From Janthinobacterium lividum (GTDB lineage Bacteria; Pseudomonadota; Gammaproteobacteria; Burkholderiales; Burkholderiaceae_D), in NCBI RefSeq assembly GCF_023509035.1, contig NZ_CP075583.1:4464001-4528000 (forward strand): a stretch of DNA of 64,000 nt, in the 5' to 3' direction. This document shows, one piece after another, positions 9,016 to 18,500 of this stretch. The translations under genes and the position numbers were made by a program. Below the pieces are notes generated by a model, which did no database searches, had not been told where the DNA came from, and saw only the letters and a program-made list of their open reading frames with translations. Position 1 is the stretch's first letter; every line of letters starts with the position of its first letter.

Positions 9016-10821
9016 ATGAGCAAGACGCGGCCGAGCAATGCGGAGCAACAAGTTGAACATGAGCGCCAGGGCAGCGCCTGGCAAGGCGTTCCGGCGCCCG
9101 ACTATCCGGAAAGCGCGCCGGAAGGCGCCACCCTGGATCTGCTGCTGAACGCCTGGCTGGGCAAGTTCACGGGCGGCATTTCGCCAGCCGCGCTGGGCAA
9201 TGCCTATGCCGACTGGCTCAGCCACCTGGCGCTGGCGCCATCGAAGCAGCAAACCCTGCTGCAGGAAGCGTGGAAGAAGATCGGCCGCTGGCAACAGTAC
9301 GCCATGCAATCGGCGATGCCGGGCGCTGGCGCGAACCAGCCATGCATCGCACCGCTGCCGCAGGACCGGCGCTTCGACGACCCGGCCTGGCAGCGCTGGC
9401 CGTACAACCTCATCTACCAGGGCTTCTTGCTGCAGCAGCAGTGGTGGCACCGCGCCACCACGGGCGTGCGCGGCGTCTCGCCGCACCACGAGGATGTCGT
9501 CACGTTCACCGTGCGCCAGTGGCTCGACATGCTGGCGCCGTCGAACTTCATGCTGACCAATCCCGTGGTGCAGCAAGCCACCCTCGAGAGCGGCGGCGCC
9601 AGCCTGGCGCGCGGCATGGTTCACGCGGCCGACGACTGGCAGCGCGCCGCCATGGGGGCTGGCGCGCCCGGCGAAGCAGCGTTCAAGGTGGGCGAGAACG
9701 TGGCCGTCACACCGGGCAAGGTGGTCTACCGCAATGACTTGATCGAATTGATCCAGTACGCTCCCACGACAGCCAAGGTGCATGCCACGCCCCTGCTGTT
9801 CGTGCCAGCCTGGATCATGAAGTTCTATATTCTCGACCTGTCGCCGCACAATTCGCTGGTGCGCTACCTGGTGGGCCAGGGCCACACGGTATTCATGATT
9901 TCCTGGAAAAACCCGCTGGAAGAAGACCGCGAGCTGTCGCTGGAAGACTACCGCCAGCTGGGCGTGATGGACGCGCTCGACGCCGTTGCCCGCATCACGG
10001 GCGCGCCGCAGGTGCACGCGGCCGGCTACTGCCTGGGCGGCACCCTGCTGGCGATTGCCGCCGCAAGCATGGCGCGCGACGGCGATGCGCGCCTGGCCAG
10101 CCTCACCATGCTGGCCTCGCAAGTCGATTTCAAGGAGCCGGGTGAACTGTCGCTGTTCATCGACGACAGCCAGGTCAGCTTCCTGGAAGCGGCCATGTGG
10201 AAGCAGGGCTACCTCGATACGAAGCAGATGGCGGGCGCCTTCCAGCTGCTGCGTTCCAACGACCTGATCTGGTCGCGCCAGCTGCGCCATTACCTGCTGG
10301 GCGAAAACGAGCAGGACAGCGACCTGATGGCCTGGAACAGCGACGCCACGCGCATGCCCTGCCGCATGCATTCGGAATACCTGCGCCGCCTGTTCCTGCA
10401 CAACGACCTGGCCGAAGGCCGCTACCGCACGGCAGGCCGCCACATCGCCCTGCCCGACATCGACGCGCCCATCTTTGCCGTCGGCACCCTGACAGATCAC
10501 GTGGCGCCATGGCGCTCCGTGTATAAACTGCAGCTGCTGACCGACACGGACGTCACCTTCCTGCTCACCTCGGGCGGCCACAATGCGGGCGTTGTCTCGC
10601 CGCCGGGCCAGCCGCGCCGCAGCTACCAGGTGGCCACGCACCGCCACGACGCGCCCTATATCGACGCCGACAGCTGGCAGCGCGACGTGCCGCACCATGA
10701 CGGCTCATGGTGGCCCGCCTGGCAAGCCTGGCTGGAAGAACGCGCGGGCGCGCAAGTGGCGCCGCCGGCCATGGGCGCTGCCTTGGGCGACGCGCCGGGC
10801 AGCTACGTGCTGCAGACCTGA
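9016..10821 (+). CDS. phaC: Class I poly(3-hydroxyalkanoate) synthase
   Basis: A 601-residue enzyme that polymerises hydroxyacyl-CoA on the surface of PHA granules. The lipase-like box GYCLGG carries catalytic Cys339; Asp494 (in GTLTDHVAPW) and His522 (in SGGHNAGVV) complete the triad. The N-terminal PhaC domain (RWPYNLIYQGFLLQQQWW and NFMLTNPVVQQATLESGG) and the alpha/beta core (LLFVPAWIMKFYILDLSPHNSLVRYLV) are complete. Length fits class I. It is not next to phaA, phaB or phaR, so it is probably an additional synthase. An FNR-type promoter precedes it and a universal stress gene follows after 24 bp, suggesting induction at low oxygen. Confidence 0.96.
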   Translation: MSKTRPSNAEQQVEHERQGSAWQGVPAPDYPESAPEGATLDLLLNAWLGKFTGGISPAALGNAYADWLSHLALAPSKQQTLLQEAWKKIGRWQQYAMQSAMPGAGANQPCIAPLPQDRRFDDPAWQRWPYNLIYQGFLLQQQWWHRATTGVRGVSPHHEDVVTFTVRQWLDMLAPSNFMLTNPVVQQATLESGGASLARGMVHAADDWQRAAMGAGAPGEAAFKVGENVAVTPGKVVYRNDLIELIQYAPTTAKVHATPLLFVPAWIMKFYILDLSPHNSLVRYLVGQGHTVFMISWKNPLEEDRELSLEDYRQLGVMDALDAVARITGAPQVHAAGYCLGGTLLAIAAASMARDGDARLASLTMLASQVDFKEPGELSLFIDDSQVSFLEAAMWKQGYLDTKQMAGAFQLLRSNDLIWSRQLRHYLLGENEQDSDLMAWNSDATRMPCRMHSEYLRRLFLHNDLAEGRYRTAGRHIALPDIDAPIFAVGTLTDHVAPWRSVYKLQLLTDTDVTFLLTSGGHNAGVVSPPGQPRRSYQVATHRHDAPYIDADSWQRDVPHHDGSWWPAWQAWLEERAGAQVAPPAMGAALGDAPGSYVLQT

Positions 10822-10845
10822 CAACCGACAACCGAGGAAAACGCC

Positions 10846-11691
10846 ATGCCCTACACTACCCTGCTGGTCCACGTAGACAATTCCCGCCATTGCACCCAAC
10901 GCATCCGCCTGGCCATGCGCCTGGCCGTCGCCGAAGGGGCCCACCTGATCGGTTCGGCCATGAGCGGCATCTCGCGCTACGCGTATGGCGGCGGCGTCAA
11001 CGCGCTGCAGTTTGCGCCGGCGCAGATGCAGGTACTGCGCACCCAGGCCAGCGAAGCCTTGCACGACTTCGAGCGCATCGCCCGCGAAGAAGGCCTGGGC
11101 ACCTATGAAACGCGCTTCGTCGACGACGATGCGCAAGGCGCGCTGCTGCTGCAGGCGCGCTATTGCGACTTGCTGATCCTCGGCCAGACGGACGCGCAGG
11201 ATACGCCGTCGCGCGTCATCGCCGGCACGGCCGAATACCTGATGCTCCATTGCGGCCGGCCCGTGCTGATGGTGCCGCACGCGCCTTCCGCTACGCCAGC
11301 GGGCACCGCGCAGCATCCGCTGCTGGCCTGGAATGGCAGCGCCGAAGCGCTGCGCGCCATCACCGATGCACTGCCGCTGCTGCAAGGGGCGCGGCAGGTC
11401 AGCCTTGCCGTCGTCAATTCACACGCCCAGCCGGCCGCGCATGGCGAGCAGCCGGGCGCCGACCTGGCCCTGTACCTGGCGCGCCACGGCGTCAACGTCG
11501 AAGTGCTGCAGCACGACACGCCGCCGGGCCAGGATGTGGGCGCGGCCCTGCTGGCCATGGCCGCACAGCGGCGCTGCGACCTGATCGTGATGGGCTGCTA
11601 CGGCCACATGCGCCTGCGCGAAGCGCTGCTGGGCGGCGTCACGCGCACGGTGTTGCAGGAGATGACCTTGCCGGTGCTGGTATCGCACTGA
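10846..11691 (+). CDS. Universal stress protein with two Usp domains
   Basis: A 281-residue cytosolic protein built from two UspA folds (about 1-145 and 155-281). The first starts YTTLLVHVDNSRHC and ends GTAEYLMLHCGRPVLMVPH. The second ends DLIVMGCYGHMRLREALLGG and TLPVLVSH; its nucleotide motif is G-x2-G-x9-G but followed by G, not S/T. The first domain lacks this motif, so ATP binding is uncertain. The gene follows phaC by 24 bp, with GAGGAAA before the ATG, and probably shares its FNR-type promoter. In several Proteobacteria Usp genes belong to the anaerobic regulon, which fits. Confidence 0.9.
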   Translation: MPYTTLLVHVDNSRHCTQRIRLAMRLAVAEGAHLIGSAMSGISRYAYGGGVNALQFAPAQMQVLRTQASEALHDFERIAREEGLGTYETRFVDDDAQGALLLQARYCDLLILGQTDAQDTPSRVIAGTAEYLMLHCGRPVLMVPHAPSATPAGTAQHPLLAWNGSAEALRAITDALPLLQGARQVSLAVVNSHAQPAAHGEQPGADLALYLARHGVNVEVLQHDTPPGQDVGAALLAMAAQRRCDLIVMGCYGHMRLREALLGGVTRTVLQEMTLPVLVSH

Positions 11692-11696
11692 CAGCG

Positions 11697-11819
11697 TCAA
11701 GCTGCCGTGGCGCCGAACAGCGCACCGATGCCCGATGCCGCCGCCATCGACAGCGCGCTCCAGAACACCACGCGCAGCACGCCCCGGCCCACGCGCGCGC
11801 CGCCGACCCTGGCCGCCAT
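11697..11819 (-). pseudogene. VIT/CCC1-family transporter, C-terminal remnant
   Basis: About 40 codons reading VGGARVGRGVLRVVFWSALS then MAAASGIGALFGATA before a stop. This closely resembles the last two helices of VIT-family Fe/Mn transporters (pattern G-x-R-V-x-FWGALAM-x4-GIGALFG). No upstream frame supplies the rest of the protein. I see nothing else convincing between the usp stop (11691) and the sigma gene end (11916). Confidence 0.5.
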
Positions 11820-11915
11820 GGTCGTCCTGCACGCCCTTGCCGGCCTCAAGCATCTGCTGCTGGACAAGGACGGCGTCTTCCAGCGCATGCTGTAGACGGG
11901 GGCGTGCCATGATGG

Positions 11916-12518
11916 TTATGAGATAACAGCAAACGATGGCGCTCCCGGCTTGAAACCAGCCCGCGCCGTCCGCAAAGGCCGGCGCGCCGTACTGATGCCG
12001 CCGATGACGGTTTGTCCCGTCTGCGCGGCGCAGTGATCGAGCGCCTGACGCAGCAAAGTGTCGACATTGCGTAGCGAAATGCCGTGGCGCGCGGCCACCT
12101 CGTCGCGCGTGGCGTCCTCCAGCCGCAAGCCGAACAGCACCTGGCGATGGCGCCGCGGCAGGCACGCCACCGCCCGGTCGACGGCGGCCAGCTCGGAGCG
12201 CACTTCGGCCAGCGTGGCCGGTCCCGCCGCGCCATCTGCCAACTGTTCCAGCACCACTTCGGCGCCGTCCGCGTATTGCCAGGGCCGCGCCTGGCGCAGC
12301 CGGTCCACGGCCAGGTTACACGCCACGCGGCAGACGTAGGCATCCATGCTGCAGGCGGGCGGTGCCGGCTTGCCCTCCAGGCGCAGCCAGGCGTCGTGCA
12401 GGCTGTCGCTGGCCAGCGACGCGCAGCCCAGGTAGCGCGTCAGGCGCCGGTGCAGGCGCACGTAGTGCGTGACCAGGTGCGCCTGCAGGCACGGCGACAA
12501 CGCTTCCACGCTGGCCAT
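11916..12518 (-). CDS. ECF-like sigma factor coupled to adhesin 1 (module 1)
   Basis: A 200-residue FecI-like sigma factor. Region 2 lies at about residues 15-80 (ASDSLHDAWLRL, then AYVCRVACNLAVDRLRQ). Region 4 is at about 118-162 (LPRRHRQVLFGLRL, then VAARHGISLRNVDTLLRQAL). The tail has extra basic residues and no family feature. Its ATG overlaps the adhesin stop as TGATG, so it is translationally coupled to the adhesin. It is a second sigma gene in the module, clearly different from the one upstream of FecR, and has no anti-sigma gene of its own. Its counterpart in module 2 (34931-35638) is arranged identically. Confidence 0.82.
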   Translation of the reverse strand: MASVEALSPCLQAHLVTHYVRLHRRLTRYLGCASLASDSLHDAWLRLEGKPAPPACSMDAYVCRVACNLAVDRLRQARPWQYADGAEVVLEQLADGAAGPATLAEVRSELAAVDRAVACLPRRHRQVLFGLRLEDATRDEVAARHGISLRNVDTLLRQALDHCAAQTGQTVIGGISTARRPLRTARAGFKPGAPSFAVIS

Positions 12519-15500
12519 CACAGGTCCAGCTCCTGCTGCTCCTGGCGCGTCAGGTGGGCGCGCTGAGTGGCACCCGTTCCGCCGAGGCCCAGGATGGCGA
12601 CGGGGCTGTCCGGCCGGTAGCTGGCCGCCTTGCCACGCTTGTCGCCGTCCTCGATCGGTTCGTCGCCAAAGCCCAGCACGCGCACGGAAAAGATCGATGG
12701 CAAGCTGCCGCGCGCCGCCGCCCGCTCGCGCTGCAGCGCTTCCTGCGCCGCGCCCGTCGCCTGCGACGCCGCCGCACTGGCGTTGCTCAGGGCGGCCACG
12801 TTCACGGCAGCAAGCACCGGCATGCCACTCGATTTCCCCTGCACCTGGATATTCGCCGCGTTCACCACCTGCAGCGCCGCCAAGTTGATATTGCCAGAGA
12901 CGCGGATGCCCGCCTCGCCCGCGTCGATGGTGCCCAGGGGAGCGATCAGGTCGATATCGCCAGCCGGCACTTCCGGAATCGGCGCCAGCGTGGCGATGCC
13001 GGCGCCCGTGCTCGGCACGTCGGACGCCAGGGTCACATTGCCCCATTGGTCATACACGCGCTTGGGCGGCGTGTAGACGATGGTCGACTTCGAACCGCGC
13101 CCCGCATTGATGTCGCCCAGCGCCGACCAGCCCAGGATGGCGCCGCCGAAAGTCGTCATGATGCGGCTTTGGCCCAGCAGCATGCTGTCCTGGGCGTACA
13201 GCGCGATATCGCCCGCACCCTGCGTGAGCACGCCGGGCACCAGGCGCGGCACCGCGAGGGGCGCCTGGCCCTCCGTGCCGAATACCTGCTTGCCGCCCGG
13301 CGCGAGCATGCTGATATCGCCGCCAAACAGGGTATTCACGCCGGACGGGCCATACATGCTGATATCGCCCTGGTAGCGGATGCGAGCGCCGTGCGCATCC
13401 TGCGCGGGGAACAGCGCCGCGATGGCATTGCGGCCGCGCAAGTAGCTGCCGAAACGCGGACCTTGCGCATCGTTGTACTCGCGCCCGCCCGCCTTCAATT
13501 CATCGAAGAAGACCTGGCGCGCGAAGATTCGCTGCTGCTCGGGCGGCAAGGCGGCAAAGCGCGTGCTCGCCTGTTGCGGCGTGCCGGTGAAACCCTCGCG
13601 CGCCGCCAGCCAGGCGGCCAGCTCCAGCGCATAGGTCTTCGCGACCTTGCCCGCCTGTTGTGCCAATGGCACGCCAGGCTGGGCCAGGTTGGCCGGGTCC
13701 AGGTAGCGCTGCGCGAAGGCGGCGAAATCGACGCCATTGACGCCGGCTTCGCCCAGCCCCGCCTGCAGCACGATGCCAGCGCCGGGGCGTTTATCGCCGG
13801 CAAGCACGGCGCCCAGGCTGACCAGCGCGCCCTGCTCTTCCATGCGGATATGGCGCCCCGCCGTCAGTTCCAGCGTGCCGGGACCGGCCACGTTGAAGCT
13901 GCTATGCAGTATGTCGCGGCCGGCCGCCACGATGGACACGTCCGTGGCGCGCTCATGCACGAACAGGTTGCCCGTGCTGACGCCATTGCCATACACGTTC
14001 TCGCGGGTATTGGCGATGGTGTTCGGCAGCGCCGTCGGCTGGCCTGGCTGCGTGCCGGAGTTGACAATATCGCGCCCGGCCCTCATCCATACGGGCGCGG
14101 CACCCTCGTACCACGTCTGTCCGGCCCGCTGGCCGTTGGCAAACGCCAGGATTTCGCCGCTGCGCAAGCCGACGATATCGCCCTTGCCCGCGTACAGGCG
14201 CGACGGCGTGCCGGCGGCGTCGCCCAGCGGCGCGGCGCTGGGGCTGCCAAACGCGAACAGGGGAAAGCGCGCCAATGACGACACGATGCCATCCACGCCG
14301 CCATTGCCCGCCACGTAGGTGGCCGGCTGCCCATAGCCGGCGAAGGCGGGATGAACGGGCGTGGGCAGGCTCGATGCGGCGGCGCCCGAGCGGCTCACGG
14401 CATAGCCGCTGGCATACAGCGAATCGCCTGCCAGCAGGTCGAGCCGACCGCTGGCCGATGGCGCCAGCAGCATGGAATAGCCTGGCGCGTAGAAGTCTTG
14501 CCCGCCCAGCGCCGACTTGCCCAGGAAGATGCTGCCGTTGGCAGCCACCGCCCCCAGCTGCGAAGGGAACAGGAAACGCCCGTCCGAATTGGCATGGTTG
14601 CCCTGGCTGGTCGGCGTCCTGCCGGAATCGACGTCGCCCAGCTGCACGCTCGGCGCCAGGCTGCCGCCGGCGGAGAACAGGTCGATTGCCGTGCCCTCCG
14701 TCCACAGCGAAAACCAGCCATAACCGCCCTGCGCATAGCCCTTGCCATTGGCCGTGAATGCGGACGAATGGGCTGTCTTCACGCGGCCCGGGTCGCCCGC
14801 GCCGGCCAGCACCAGGTCGCCCCGCGTGGACACGCGCGCCGCCGCATCGCCCAGCATCAGCGTCGCGCCGCCGGTGGCCGTGCCCAGCGTGGCGCCGTAG
14901 GGATCGTAGGCGCGTTGCTCCTTGCTGTCGTGCTGCTGCGGCATGCCGCCATAATTGAAGGCGACGCCGCCCAGGCTGCCCGTCTGCAGGGCCAGAGCGC
15001 CGCGCAGATTGCTCAATACGCCGTTCAGGTTCAGGTTCTGGTTCTGGTAATCCGTCGCCGCGCCCAGCTGCATGCCAAAACCGTTGTTGACGGCCGCCCT
15101 GGCCTGCAGGCCGGGATTGAGGTCGCCGCCGATGCGCACGTCCATGTCGCCGCCGCCCGTCAGCAGCATGCCGCCGTCGGCGCCGACCCGGCCCGTGCCG
15201 GCCACGGCCAGCACCAGTCCTTCGCTGCGCGGCGACTGGTCGCCATCGGCCGAGCCACGCCGCGCCTGCATGCCCGCATGGCCGCCCACATCGACGCTCA
15301 GGTTGCCGCCGCCCAGCGTGCCCATGCCCGTGAAGCCCACCAGCATGGGCAGCTTGTCGATAATCGGCTGGTCGGGCTGCAAGACGCTCGCGCCACCGGC
15401 TTCCTTGATATACGTGCCAAAATTGATCCACCAACTGGCGGGTATGGGGTCGACGCCGGCCGTGCCGCCCGTGCCCTGGCGCCACAGCCAGTTGCCCACG

Positions 15501-18500
15501 TTGGCGCTGGCCGCCTGCCTGCGCAGGTCTTCCTGGCGCGCAACGCCGAACGCACTGACGATGTCACCCGTCAGGTTGCCGCCCGCGCGCAGCAGCACAT
15601 TGCCGCCATGGTCGGGGTACCAGGCCGCATAGGGGCTGGCCGCGCCGCCATCGACCAGGGATTCATACGCGGCGCCACCGCTGCCCAGCACCGTCGCGCC
15701 GTCGCCTGCGCGCCCGCGCGCCTGATTGTAGGCGGCATTGCCCAGGCTGGCGGTGGAAGTGCCCGCCGTATAGATGCCATATGGCGACAGGGTACTGACG
15801 TTGCCGGCCGCGATCAGATCCAGGTCGCCCGTCCCCGTGCGCAGCACGCTGAAATGCTGGGTCGCAGGCGTCACGCTTTTCAGCGCGCCGATTTCCACCC
15901 GGTCCGGCGTGCCGGGAATCGCCTTGCCCAGCGGGATGCAGATCTCCGCGTCGCACCATCCTTCCACATCCAGCGGGACCGGCTTGCCGGCCAGCCAGGT
16001 GGGATCATACAGGCTGGCGCTATCGCTCCAGGCATAGTTGTGGCGGTCGCAGGCGCCCTCGTCGCACAAGCTTTCAAGATCTGGCGTTACCGGCGTGCCT
16101 GGCTCGTACCCCAGTTCGCCCCCGAAGGCATTCCAGAACCAGGCACCGCCCGGCCGCGCCGGCGTGCCCGGGATTATTTTCCTGTCATACGTTTCATACA
16201 GCGCGTAATGACTGTCTGCCAGCCGCAAGTCGCCCGCCAGCACGGGCCGGATGCTGCGCGTGTCAGCCGCGCTGGTATCGGCGCCGGACACGAGCCGCAT
16301 CGACCACGACAGCGAGCCTTCCGGCAGCATGGGCGCCACCGCCCAGTTACGGCCCTGCGCGCCGCCCGTGATGGCGCGCAGCGGCACGCTCAGGGCGCCG
16401 CCCGGCAGCTTGACGTTCGTATCGGCGGGGATCAGCGCACCGACGCGCAAGGCCAGCGCACCGGCCAGCAAGACCCCGTTCGGCTTGAGGTAGTTGTCAA
16501 ACTGCGCCAGGCCAGGCAGTGGCACGCCGGCCGGCCAGGTGAGGCCTTCCAGCGCGGCCGTCCCGGGCAACTGCGAACCGGCGCCCAGCTGCGTGCCTTT
16601 CGGCAGCAGCAGCGGCTGGCCCGCAACCAGCGTGCCTGCTGCATGCAGCAGGCGGCCGGCGCTGTCGCGCACGTCCGCGCGCAGCACCGTATTGACCGGC
16701 ACTTCCAGCGCCGCCGCCAGGCTGGCCGCCACCGGCAGCACGGTGCCCACGGCCAGCGTCGCCGGCTGGATGGGCAGGGCATAATTCAAGACCTTGCCGA
16801 CAGGAAACAACGTTCCCTCGGCCAGCACCACGCCATGGCCCGGCACCACCACGTCGCCGCCGTAGGCCTGGCGGCCCGGCGTCAGCACCCAGCCCTTGTC
16901 GTCCGGCGTGGCGGGCGGCGGCGCAAAACCGTCGTTGATGCTGCCAAAGATGTCGAGATTGCCGCCCGCGCGCAACACCAGGCTGCCCGGTTCTCCCGAG
17001 CCGACCACGGCGGTTTTTGGCGTTTTCGCGTTCAGGCCCGCATAGCGGCGCGCGGACAGGTCGATGTCGCCGCTGACCACCAGGTCGCCCTGCGTGACGA
17101 TTTCCACGCCGGGCCGCACATGCAGCGCCTCGGCATGCGCGGCCGTCCGCAAGCCTGCCAGCTTGCTTCCCAGCAAATTGGCGTTGGCCAGCGCCGCCGC
17201 CATGAACGCGGTGCTGTCGTCATGCTTGCTATCGAGGTAAGCCTGGTCGATGAACTGGTACGGCCGTCCGCCCGCCGCCAGGTCCACCTGTGGCAAGCCG
17301 TCCGGACCCGGCACGACCTGGCCACTGGCATCCTTGAGCACGCCTTGTGGCGCATCGCCGTAGCGCGCCGTGCCGTGCACCACGATATCGCGCGCGCCTT
17401 CGATGCGCAGGCCTGCGCCGGCCGCGATGGCGATGTCGCCGTGCGTGGCCGCGTCGGCGTCGTTGGCGCCACCGGCGCTGCCCAGGCGCGCCGCATGCAA
17501 GTCCAGCGTGCCGCGCGCCTGGCCGTCATGCCGGCCCTTGCCCGCGCCGCCGGCGGCCGTGCCGTGGCGCAAATCAAGCCGCGCGCCGCTGTCCAGGGCC
17601 AGCACGCCATCGCCCGCATTGATTTCGATCAACGCCCGGTTCGGCGCGTCGATGATCTTGCCATAGCTGTCGACGCGCAGCGTGCTGCCATGCGCGTCGA
17701 GTACGGCCGTGCCGGCCAACGTCACGCCATGCTTGCCCGCCAGGCGGATGGCGCCCACGCGCTCACCGCTGGCGTCGATGGTGCCCGCCACCGTCAGGCG
17801 TCCATTATCGAGCGAAACATTGACGCTGCCCGCCCTGATCTCGTCGCCGATGGTCAAATCGCCCCGCTTGATCTGGAAACTGCGTTCGCCGTCGACCTTA
17901 CCGTCATTCAGGCGCCGGTTCAGGGCCGCGAAATCGCCCACGTCCTGCGCGCGGATATCCACGGCGCCGCCCTTGTAGGGCAAGACGGTGCCACCCGCGT
18001 CATAGCGGCCGCTGGCACCGCCCAGCAGCCGGCCCAGCAGGTCGACCTTGCCTGCGGCCGCATCGAGGGCGATGGCTTGCACCTTGCCGCCCTGATTGTT
18101 GCGGGCCGATACATCGATGCCGGCGGCGGCCGCCTGCGCGATATTGCCGCTGCGGCTGGTCAGTATGACCTCGCCGCCCCAGCTGTACCTGTCCGCATCG
18201 TGGATGCTGACCTTGCGTCCCGCCAGGTCCAGCTGCGCACCGTCAAGCAGGCGCACGTCACCCGTGGCGGCCAGGGTCAGTTTGCCGCTAGGCAACACCA
18301 CAGCCGTATCCAGCGTCACGCTATTGCCCGCCAACAGCAGTTCCGCGCCCAGCGCGTCGCTGCCGGCAAGCGCCGGTGGCCTGGCGCCGCCCGCTCCCGC
18401 AACATTGAGCGCCCCGCCTGCCGTGATGCGGTTGACGGAACCGGCTTGTCCCGTCAGCAGCGGCGTGTTCAGGTACAGGTCACCGCCTGCGTACGCGTAG

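Noticed and set aside
11707..11895. 62-codon plus-strand frame after usp
   Set aside because: It is antisense to the VIT-like remnant, which gives the better family match.
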